Assembly: GCA_020055645.1 (NCBI GenBank)
Contig: CM034550.1
Span: 20,926,880-20,990,879, forward strand
Direction of reading: 5' to 3'
DNA: 64,000 nucleotides
Source of the DNA: Tomocerus qinae
Taxonomy: Eukaryota; Arthropoda; Collembola; Entomobryomorpha; Tomoceridae
Within the stretch, counting starts at the first letter, position 1. The number at the start of each line of letters is the position of its first letter. The notes under the pieces were generated by a model. The model had not been told where the DNA came from. It ran no database searches and saw nothing but the letters and a program-made list of their open reading frames with translations. This document shows, piece after piece, positions 38,674 through 48,820 of the stretch. The translations under genes and the position numbers were made by a program.

Positions 38674-40084
38674 TTACTCCCACTCGTCATCATTTACATT
38701 ACTTTGAGTCGCTGATCCCCCAAAGTCCCACTTATCATCATCAAAAGTTTTGAATTTGCGTTACCAAAAATACCCTAATGGTCTTGCAGATGAGAACGAT
38801 ATTTTTCGGCTTTACATACCCACAGGTACATTTTTCCCCATTTTAGATGATCCTTTTTCTTTTTATCGGCAGATCGCTCTTCGTCAAATTCAGGACAGCG
38901 AAAACTTTGTAGACTTGGGTGGATTTTCAAAAATCTTTTCATCCGGTGATAGCACAGCATAGTCAGTCGGGCATCAATAATTGCCGAATGATGACCATTT
39001 ATGTTTTGCCGGTCGACCCCAAAGAAATGCTTGCTTAAATACGACATTCCAACTTTCTGTTTTTTCATATTAACGTAAAAATCTTGAATGTCGATTAGTT
39101 GACTAGCTTCAACGGTGTTAGCATTCAAATCCAATGACTCCAAATATTTTTGTATTTCAGTTGCAACGACCACTTTTCCTTTTAGACACGACTTTATATA
39201 AGGCAATGTCTGTTAAAATTAATTTGTATTTAATTTCGTGGAAATTTCATGAGTGAGTAGTAGCATAAAATAAGTAATTGTAATCCCAGTAGATCATTAA
39301 TTAAAAAGATAATCACAAACCTCCTCTAATGTTTTTCCATTAGCTACCATTTCCTTGGTTATCACTGTTAGGTTAGTAAAATATTTGCATATTTTCGGAT
39401 AATTTATAATTGCCCACAGTAAAAGTTTGGCTTTTTTATTGACCACGGCAATTGATGACGCTGCTTGCTTATGACTTCCCTGGAGTTCTAATTTCTCTAC
39501 GTCAAAGAAACCTCCTTAGCTTCAGCGACCAAATTACCTCTGTAAATAAACGGCACCTATTTCCAATTATAATAGTGTAATTAAAATCTTGCCAACTCAT
39601 TTAATATTTTTAAACATCCTCAATTAAAACTGACTTACGGTAGAAATGAGGTAAACCACGATTTAAAATTTTGGGGCCAGGAACTGGTGCTGCACCGAGG
39701 TCAATCGGGTTAGAGGCCTACTCACAGACGTCTCCTGACCCTCATTAGGAGGCATAGCAGCTTTTGGCTTCTTGTTAATCTCCACGATAAGATTTTTAGC
39801 AGAGTTCATTTGGATGCGGCTGCACGGACTACGCTTGATAATTTTAGAAGTCAGGCAGTGGTAAGCATCTGGTGTCAAATGTTTTGACATTTCCAAAATG
39901 TCTTCCTGTTAATTTAAAATAATAAGTATACTATTCTTACTGAATTAACTTTAAGTGATGATTGATGCCTAAAAGTAATAAATGAGGCGGAGAGAAATGA
40001 AGTACTTACCACCTCTTTTGGAATATAATATATTGCCTTTTTTGTGGAGGCAAAGATGCACATGTTTTGTGACTCATTGTTGTA
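38674..40084 (-). pseudogene. DEDDh-exonuclease-like gene, copy A (frame broken)
   Basis: Mirror image of the copy B gene at 40734-42151, with the same four exons on the minus strand. Relative to copy B it lacks one T in the T-run of the first exonuclease motif near 39510, which breaks the frame just before the FDVEK motif, and it has further homopolymer differences near 38773, 38811, 39646 and 39715. Exons around LPYIKSC and HHSAIIDAR remain open. As read it cannot make the full protein. Whether the breaks are real mutations or consensus errors is open. Confidence 0.7.
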
Positions 40085-40733
40085 CTGCAAATTAAATGGT
40101 ATATTAGGTACAGTATCGCAATATTTTTAAGATATAAAAAACGTTATCTGATACAAGTCGTTAGTACGGTAGTAATGTACTTACCCAGATATTTATGATT
40201 CAGGTCAGATTATCACCAAACAAAATTGAAGTGAGGACAGTTTTTGGCTTGTTTGAAAAGCAAACTAATAATAAGCAATACCCTCAATGCGTTTGTTTAC
40301 GATATTGAGCTAATAATATTGTATCGCAATTTATGCACACCTCGCAAAGTGTCACAGTATTTATCCTTCTTGCTCTGAAAGTTACCACCCCTCCTTAACA
40401 CACACTATGATACTGTGGCTTAAGGAGGGGTGGTAACTTTCAGAGCAAGAAGGATAAATACTGTGACACTTTGCGAGGTGTGCATAAATTGCGATACAAT
40501 ATTATTAGCTCAATATCGTAAACAAACGCATTGAGGGTATTGCTTATTATTAGTTTGCTTTTCAAACAAGCCAAAAACTGTCCTCACTTCAATTTTGTTT
40601 GGTGATAATCTGACCTGAATCATAAATATCTGGGTAAGTACATTACTACCGTACTAACGACTTGTATCAGATAACGTTTTTTATATCTTAAAAATATTGC
40701 GATACTGTACCTAATATACCATTTAATTTGCAG

Positions 40734-42151
40734 TACAACAATGAGTCACAAAACATGTGCATCTTTGCCTCCACAAAAAAGGCAATATATTATATTCCAA
40801 AAGAGGTGGTAAGTACTTCATTTCTCTCCGCCTCATTTATTACTTTTAGGCATCAATCATCACTTAAAGTTAATTCAGTAAGAATAGTATACTTATTATT
40901 TTAAATTAACAGGAAGACATTTTGGAAATGTCAAAACATTTGACACCAGATGCTTACCACTGCCTGACTTCTAAAATTATCAAGCGTAGTCCGTGCAGCC
41001 GCATCCAAATGAACTCTGCTAAAAATCTTATCGTGGAGATTAACAAGAAGCCAAAAGCTGCTATGCCTCCTAATGAGGGTCAGGAGACGTCTGTGAGTAG
41101 GCCCTCTAACCCGATTGACCTCGGTGCAGCACCAGTTCCTGGCCCCAAAATTTTAAATCGTGGTTTACCTCATTTCCCTACCGTAAGTCAGTTTTAATTG
41201 AGGATGTTTAAAAATATTAAATGAGTTGGCAAGATTTTAATTACACTATTATAATTGGAAATAGGTGCCGTTTATTTACAGAGGTAATTTGGTCGCTGAA
41301 GCTAAGGAGGTTTCTTTTGACGTAGAGAAATTAGAACTCCAGGGAAGTCATAAGCAAGCAGCGTCATCAATTGCCGTGGTCAATAAAAAAGCCAAACTTT
41401 TACTGTGGGCAATTATAAATTATCCGAAAATATGCAAATATTTTACTAACCTAACAGTGATAACCAAGGAAATGGTAGCTAATGGAAAAACATTAGAGGA
41501 GGTTTGTGATTATCTTTTTTTAATTAATGATCTACTGGGATTACAATTACTTATTTTATGCTACTACTCACTCATGAAATTTCCACGAAATTAAATACAA
41601 ATTAATTTTAACAGACATTGCCTTATATAAAGTCGTGTCTAAAAGGAAAAGTGGTCGTTGCAACTGAAATACAAAAATATTTGGAGTCATTGGATTTGAA
41701 TGCTAACACCGTTGAAGCTAGTCAACTAATCGACATTCAAGATTTTTACGTTAATATGAAAAAACAGAAAGTTGGAATGTCGTATTTAAGCAAGCATTTC
41801 TTTGGGGTCGACCGGCAAAACATAAATGGTCATCATTCGGCAATTATTGATGCCCGACTGACTATGCTGTGCTATCACCGGATGAAAAGATTTTTGAAAA
41901 TCCACCCAAGTCTACAAAGTTTTCGCTGTCCTGAATTTGACGAAGAGCGATCTGCCGATAAAAAGAAAAAGGATCATCTAAAATGGGGAAAAATGTACCT
42001 GTGGGTATGTAAAGCCGAAAAAATATCGTTCTCATCTGCAAGACCATTAGGTATTTTTGGTAACGCAAATTCAAAACTTTTTGATGATGATAAGTGGGAC
42101 TTTGGGGGATCAGCGACTCAAAGTAATGTAAATGATGACGAGTGGGAGTAA
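40734..42151 (+). CDS. Transposon-borne DEDDh 3'-5' exonuclease-like protein, copy B (5' end undefined)
   Basis: Proposed exons 40734-40808, 40913-41182, 41265-41501 and 41615-42151, all phase 0 and GT/AG, giving 372 residues from the first placed exon. The C-terminal two thirds match REXO4/ISG20-type nucleases: ExoI as FDVEKLEL (Asp and Glu present), the SSIAVVN and TKEMVANGKTLEE strands, an ExoII block KGKVVVATEIQKYLESL, and ExoIII as HHSAIIDAR with His and Asp spaced as in H-x4-D. In ExoII the usual GH is AT and the catalytic Asp is Tyr, so a two-metal nuclease would lack one ligand. A charged tail ends FGGSATQSNVNDDEWE. No start codon is assigned: an upstream exon reading FGDNLT is closed by TGA just before a donor near 40634, in both copies. 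Family nucleases trim RNA or DNA 3' ends. Why a transposon carries one is unknown; capture of a host gene is one explanation. Confidence 0.65.
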
Positions 42152-42519
42152 GTATTTTTATGATAACATTGGCTATTGGATGACACATGATCAAACAATA
42201 AAATATTATATTATAATTAAAATGAATTTATTATTTACACCATATTAGGATTGCTACCCAATAACATTACATATTATTATCATGCACTTTGAAATAATGT
42301 AAAAATGTAGTAATTATAAATTTTGAATGAATTAAATTGTCACTCCGGGGTAATTACCATTACAAATCCCACTCGTGAGGTGTAAAATTTTTGAATTTCT
42401 ATCCTACACTCAAAAAATTATAGTCTATAAAGTAATTGCATTCATTTCTACATCCAAATAACATTACACATTATTGCAATTTACCATAAAATTTTTCCAT
42501 TAATTAAATTGTCATTCAG

Positions 42520-43431
42520 TCATTCATTTAATCCAAATTTAGTTTTCATGGATTCTTGTACATTAACAAAAACACTCGAATCTTGGTAAGCTATCATTTG
42601 TGAGTAATACATCCCATGCATTTCTTCACTTTTGAGAAATCCTTCGACAATTACATCTGTTTCCATAGAAGTGCTTGTTCCGTTATAGTTTTTAAAACAT
42701 TTGTGCGGAGAATCAGGATGAACTAAACAAGTGTAGCAGCATTTATTTCGAATGTCGATGTGCAACAGTTTACCAGTTCGTACTCGATGATAACCGCACA
42801 AACAGAAAGAGATTTGTATGAGTGTCCGTACGATAGCTTTCCCCAACTACCGTCACAACTTATTGCTATACATGGAATACCATTATAGTAAACAGTTTTT
42901 TCATCTTCTAGGGCTAATCGTAGTTCTTCCTTGCCATTTTCTTTTAAATTTTGAATCAAAGATAGTTCTTGGTATTCATGTATTTTATATTCATTTGATT
43001 TGTATAATTTAAAATTAATTGGAGGGATATCCATTATTTTTAGTAAATCGAAAAGGGAAACATAGTCCCCACCAGATTCCATTGTTCCCCAAACTGCGGC
43101 AGTATTGATTGGTAAGGAATTGTTTTGAGAGTCCATCAAGACTGTAAACTGCCGACCGCAGTGGCCACATGCAATGTGAAATCTGCGACGCAGTCCAATC
43201 CATGTCTCTTTTAAAAAATTTTAAATCACTTTTGAGGCAAACTTTCACATGCTTTTGTGTTTCTTGGATTAGTATTTGTAATGATTCGACTGAAACAATT
43301 CTTCTTCCATTAATGTCCCGAATTTCGTTCTCTTTCTTCCTTTGATTTTCTAGCACAACAGGAATAAGCTTTTTTGGCTTAAAGTTTTTAACTCTAGTCT
43401 TGATTGGTCTATGTCCGTATTTTTCACCCAT
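42520..43431 (-). pseudogene. Decayed Kolobok-like transposase, copy B
   Basis: Same gene as in copy A, on the minus strand from ATG at 43431. Here a GGGG run (GGG in copy A) near 43087 leaves the downstream frame NNSLPINTAAVWGTMESGG open together with the DGSW block, which is the arrangement expected for an intact ancestor. The N-terminal frame stays shifted relative to it. The later shift before RTGKLLHIDI, the YQD change and the missing C-terminus are shared with copy A, so those defects predate the duplication. Confidence 0.7.
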
Positions 43432-44702
43432 CGTGCAAAAAATCGTCTACCGGGGTGTAGCCGTTTGGATATCCCACTCAAACGTTTGTACGAGTATCAC
43501 AATACTTCTTGTCTGACTGTCTTGTATACAATAATGTTGCCAATTAAATGAGGATTGTATATTTTGATCTATAGTTGACCACGGTGACACTGCTGAAATA
43601 TGAATAATGAGTTACACTATTCATGCTTCACGTTTTAAAAATAGGAATATCGTATCTTAATATGCAATAATAAACTATTCTGTTTACCCCGAATTGCTAT
43701 GTATGCTCTTGCTCTACGACGTTTTGAGGATTGCAAACAATGATCTTATTGGATTCCCAGTCAATTCACGCAACTAAACACAGTCGGTGACAATTACTGT
43801 TGAAATACAAAAAAACTAGTTATAATACTCCAAGATGTAGTTTATAAAAATGATGATTTCGAAACTACTAATTTGCAGTAAGAAATCAATCTTAATTCGC
43901 AATTTTTTACCCGTATCAGCTGACGAGGATTTCAAGATCAAACAGAATGATATTTTCGAAGGTTTGGACTCCTAGTCGAGTCTGGCTTCTAAATCTGGTT
44001 GACCACGGTGATAGTTACTGCTGAAACATGAAAATATAATTGCAAAATTTGATGCTGCTAGTAATTTATATAATTAATATGTCACCTCGAATTAGTTCTC
44101 TTATACTTACCACCTCAACTTATCCTTTTCAGATGTAGAGTTTGATGAGGGGGGGGGTCAAGAATTTTAGGGTTAAATGATTAAAAAATTAAAACTGATA
44201 GGAAAATGTCAGAAATAACATTTCGTAATTCTAAAGGAATGCACAATCAACAATTGTACAATTGTGTTTGTTGGTTGTATTTCCACCATTATTTATGAAT
44301 ACTCCGTGCTGTCCTCCCGCAATTTTTATCGCAGTTCTTAGGCAAAATTTTGCATGTAAAATCTTTAAAAAATGATTTCAAGATTTTGGAAAAACGTAAA
44401 AATATAACAAAAATGCCATAAAAAAGAGGGGAAAAAATGAGGGAGAGCATGAGGCGCCTTTTTTTGAATTTGTGTCTGCAAATGTGAACAAAAATTCAAA
44501 ATATATTTCTTACGTGTATTTCCCCACTCAAAATCAAAATTTTCAAATTGAATTTTCGATGACTTAAAAAATGATTTTTGAAAATTGGGCTTTCATGCTC
44601 GTTTTAAAAATCTTTGTAAATTCTGAAATAGAAAACCGCATGCCTGTACGTTTAGTCCATTGCTCTGAGTAATATACGCTTAAAGTCCCCACCCCTCCTT
44701 AA

Positions 44703-47700
44703 TTCTCACATAATATGTACAATACTAATTTTACATATAGTAGGATGCTTACCGAAAGCAGTCTAAGTGTATTTAAGTTAATCCTAAGCTAAATAAACCA
44801 TAAGAACCCAAAGGAGGGATTCATTACGTTTTCTTCTCAATATTAGTTACATTTTAAATTACAAGACATGACAAAAGTTATAGGGAGAAATAGGATAAGA
44901 ATACGGAAAGCATACACGTTAACATTGAAGTGTAAAACAAAGCAAGAACTTGAAAACATCCACTTCACCTTTAAATACTTTCCCAAGTTACGCCTTCCCC
45001 AAAATAAAACCGCACAACTCTCCGCCCATTTCATCTTGAAAATTCCGATCCCACAACAATACTATTTATTACACTTACAAATGCTTACATAACAACTTGA
45101 AAACGGCATATGGAAGTACTATAGACAAGCTCAGGTTAACAAGTAGACAAGTCAAATCGTAGCAAGTCGTAAAATATTTCATTTTCATATTGTTTCAAAA
45201 ATTCAAACATTCATAACAGGAAAACTCCGCCTACTTGAATGAGAAACGGAAAAACACATTTTTTGTTAGCTGAGTCTCCTGTCTAGATGTAGAAACACGT
45301 ACAAGTTGCAATGAATTGCGTTGCATTGCCCTAAAAACTAACGAAAATAAAAACCAAGCGAGGTAACCGAGTGGATTCAGGTCATTCGACATATAAAGCA
45401 ACTTTATATTATACTCTCGTTAGTTTATTTGTCCTATCTGTTGTGTAAAATAGAGCAGAACGTATTTGAGTGTAGGAATAACTTGAATCGAAGAGCATTC
45501 GATAGGTGAGGTAAGTAAAACATAATGAACTTTGACAGGACAGGACAGGGGAGATGTAAATGTAAATTTAGATGTTTGATCTTGTCTTGTCAGCATTGTA
45601 AAATTGTAATATAACGAACTGTGCCTTATTTACAAGTATCATTATTTAAATTAGATATCATTACTATTAGCTCTAATAGTAGCCTGCGTATCCCATTCAT
45701 TGTCTCCTATCGTGTTTATTAGATTGCATGTCTATGTCTTCATCTCCATTCTACGCACACTAATACATACCTTTGTTTTGCTAAAATCACCCAGCTCTCC
45801 TATTTAGTCATTATGTAGATAGGAAATTGGGTACTTACATAACTTACTACATTACTGAGCCAGTCTATTACTTCTAGTCGTACTTAGTCACCCACTCGGA
45901 AGAGGATGTATGTCCTTTCTTTCTATTTTAATATCCCATAATGTGATAATAATTTCTTTCCCATATAATGTATTTTAACTAAATGGCAGTGCCTACCTTC
46001 CCCAACCTTTACACATCAGCATGCAATGTACACATTCGTATGTAATTCTAATTTTAAAGAATATCCGTTTCCACATACGCTAACCCTGTCACTACCTCCC
46101 CTCGCCTGAAAATACATTTAAAGCGTAAATAGAGTTCTAAAACAAAATGCGATAAAATGAGGGATTTCCGATAGACTATTTTTTAGTCTCATGTGAGACA
46201 GGGGATTGTAGTACACAGTATGGCTTTTCCTACTTCACCAAGGGATTTCTCCCTGTCAGAAGAGTCATTGTATTGTGCAAGGCCGGAGTAGATACTCCTT
46301 CATTTATGATATTCATCCCTCTAACTCACTCACAAGTATACAATTCAGGTCTCTCTCTCAAAACTACCCGAAAATTTCCCCTCTTTATGTACTTAAGCGA
46401 TAATTTAGTCTCCGCTACACAATCCAAGTGGGAATTGCTTTTTTATGCATACAATTCAGTTCTTCCACGCATAAAAATGTTCCAGCCACCACATAACATG
46501 AAAGTTTGATGGCATAGTAGCTACTGGACAAGTCTTTCGATCTAAGTACACATAGAAATATACTATCTTGGCTAAAATACAAAGGAGGTTGTTGTTATTC
46601 AATGTAGTACTATACTTGTAGTACTATACACTCTGGTAGATAAAATTAAACCTGATTCAGTCATTTTAAAGGGCAGATGGACGAGCATTAGTATAAGGTG
46701 AGCAAGACTTGAGTGGTTTAGTTTCGTTTCGGCTGCAAGTGACTGACAGCATTTCCTGTCTTGTCTTACTCACTTCATTTTATTTTACTACATGTCCATG
46801 GTGAATATGCATGTCTCGTGTAATAACTAATATACCTACACAATGATAGAGTCTATGGAAGGAAGGATAGGGTTAAGTTAAGGGCAGAAAATCGTCTCTT
46901 CTCTCGGAATAAAAAACGTTTGTTTCATCAACCATGTCAGTGTTGTCTCTGTGACTTCCCATTGGCTCTCGTCGTCTCTTCGCTCCGTAAACGCTTATTA
47001 GCCATGAGAGTTTACTTTACACTTGGCTTCCCTTATAATATAAAGCTTGTATATAAGACCCTTGTGTGTGCACATACTCTTATCTTCTGTACTATCTCCT
47101 ATCTGTTTGCAGAGTTATATTTATTGAATCAGAGCCAAGCCAAACTCACATCAGCTCAACTCACGTACGCAAAATTATGTTACCTATGTAATGTTTATGT
47201 ACGTCTGTGCACTATAATATAGTTAACACTTTAACTTGTGATTCAACATGGCTGGCCTACCCAGACCTCACTTGGATTACTTTGCTTAGGTCTCTCTCTA
47301 CATTGGATTATGTACATTTAACATTTACATCACACTGGATGACGACCAGACTGGATATTTCCTTTGACTCACTCACTAAATGTACTAACTAACACGTAAC
47401 TCCCTTCTTATGGTTGGTCGACTCAAATTCAACTATTTTCTCTATTTGCTCTTTGGTACTAAAATTACGAAGAAAGCATTATTATACGTTCAACGAGTGT
47501 GAAGTTTACTACTACTAATAATAATCATTTTCTTCCTTTACTAAGCACCTACTTATGAATACATGTTTATTATTACATACATTCTTGACGTAAATATTTT
47601 GTTGACACAGACAATTTTAACCAAGGTGTGGTATGCTAGCATCTGCTCTACTGTCTATTGTAACGTTATGTTAGGTGGTAGTTGCCAGGAATGTAAATAT

Positions 47701-48297
47701 GTAAAGCAAGAAGTGCCATTGCTCCTGTAAATGGTAGGAGTGGACACGGCTAACAAGAAACATTTTACATTATAAGTACTCATGACTATATAACAGAAGA
47801 AGCTGGGTTAATGAAATGATCATTACGGTACAATTTAGACTGTAGACCATTTTAAACTGAATAATTTAGTAGATTTTGTGATTCACCACTGTTGCCCTCT
47901 AAAAATAAATTGCTTGCTAAAACAATTATTTGAGTCGCACATTCCATTTTTTAATCAAATATTCACAGGGATAAAATTTTTACCATTACCATTTTGGTTG
48001 ATTTAAAAAAAGTTGCTTCAAGGCATAGACTAAAGTTAGGTAGGTAGATCAGGTAGATGTATGAATTTAGTAAAAGCTATAGTAAGTAGCACGTATTACA
48101 TTACAAATTAGAAGTAATAAAAAATGATGATGACTCCGTTTCATGTGCATGGTTCTTGTCTGATGGTCTTTTTATCTAATATATCGTATACTTTCATTGA
48201 AGTACGCACTACAATGTAATATTCCACTGAATAGGAATAATAAGGTAGTTAGTATATACAGTACACGTTTACTAATAAATTAATATCTTGAAACATA
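44703..48297. other. Intergenic region
   Basis: AT-rich, no supported gene. A 14-base direct repeat, GTAGTACTATAC with neighbours, occurs near 46604-46631. No transposon ends, RNA genes or domain-bearing frames were seen. Confidence 0.4.
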
Positions 48298-48820
48298 TTA
48301 GAGACGCTGTGGCAAATTCCGATATAAATAATGAGATGACCTTTTGTCTTGCACGACGAATGGCACACCAAAAAATCTCTGAAATGTCTCTTTCATGTCA
48401 CCCTTCGAATTGTCAGATTTTATACCTTTTAACAAAGCATTTAAAATATTATTTTTCTCGATAAAATCTTTTCTAAACTATTCGTTTAATTTTACATGTC
48501 AGTAATAATTCTGTTTTACATCGTTTTTCCGATTTGGAATTTTCTTGCAGCTCTCTCAAAAGCTTGGCCGCGATTCTGTAAGTTTTATTTCTTTTCTTGA
48601 CTCTTTTAATCAAATCATCACGGAGAGGTTCCTCAATTGAGCCTTGTGAGAAATATTTTCCCAACTTGTATTTTCTTTCTAAAATATCCAGATGGTTGTC
48701 CAAAGAATGAACCTGAGTTAGTTTGGGAAAGCAAGCTGTGTCATTTTCGATTGCATTGTCTCTCAATGGATTTTCTGACGGCTTTAGTAAGTTTTCAATT
48801 GTGTTCAAGGCAGAATTCAT
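48298..48820 (-). CDS. Hypothetical small basic protein (2 exons)
   Basis: Product not recognised. An open frame starts at 48820 (context ACAAAAAATGAAT) and runs 115 codons to a stop at 48473. The sequence just beyond the stop reads well in another frame (GDMKETFQRFFGVPF, then RSSHYLYRNLPQRL, stop at 48298). The two join in frame if a 52-base intron is removed (donor GTAAAA at 48519, acceptor AAAAG ending at 48468), giving 156 residues. The intron size fits this genome, though the acceptor is weak; the alternative is a frameshifted pseudogene. The predicted protein is mixed-charge and helical-looking, with a Lys/Arg-rich middle (KRVKKRNK) and no signal peptide, membrane segment or Cys cluster. 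Confidence 0.45.

Larger units (their letters stand above)
36128..40394 (+). mobile_element. TTAA-target DNA transposon, copy A (Kolobok-like)
   Basis: 4267 bases. The left end begins GGAGGGGTGGGGACTTT; the right end, reverse-complemented, begins GGAGGGGTGGTAACTTT, a 17-base terminal repeat with two mismatches. TTAA is duplicated on both sides. It contains a decayed transposase on the plus strand in its left half and a DEDDh-exonuclease-like gene on the minus strand in its right half, so the two converge. TTAA target choice is shared by Kolobok and piggyBac; the transposase signature is not piggyBac and fits the Kolobok/'Mutator-like' DDE group. Family assignment is inference. Confidence 0.8.
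40424..44698 (-). mobile_element. TTAA-target DNA transposon, copy B (inverted)
   Basis: 4275 bases, the reverse complement of copy A, with ends GGAGGGGTGGTAACTTT (left, at 40424) and, read inward from 44698, GGAGGGGTGGGGACTTT. It is flanked by TTAA at 40420-40423 and 44699-44702. The eight extra bases compared with copy A come from longer homopolymer runs. It carries the exonuclease-like gene on the plus strand and the transposase remnant on the minus strand. Confidence 0.8.
36124..44702. repeat. 8.6-kb near-perfect palindrome of two inverted transposon copies
   Basis: The arm 36128-40394 is repeated in reverse complement at 40424-44698. TTAA is present at all four element borders (36124-36127, 40395-40398, 40420-40423, 44699-44702), and a 21-base unique spacer (40399-40419) lies at the centre. 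The arm stretches I compared match base for base except for homopolymer run lengths. Outside the outer TTAA sites the flanks are unrelated. Confidence 0.95.

Noticed and set aside
38775..39206. Open frames on the opposite strand of the exonuclease-like gene, and mirrored frames at 37813-38007, 41862-42194 and 42818-43012
   Set aside because: They are shadows of the transposase and exonuclease exons, duplicated by the palindrome; the opposite frames carry the motifs.
36128..44698. piggyBac element
   Set aside because: TTAA target fits, but the transposase lacks piggyBac character and has DGSW plus PHKC/CFKNY motifs of another DDE group.
45358..45400. tRNA-like stretch (GGTAACCGAGTGG)
   Set aside because: It resembles an A-box but lacks a B-box (GGTTCGA-type) and cannot form a cloverleaf.
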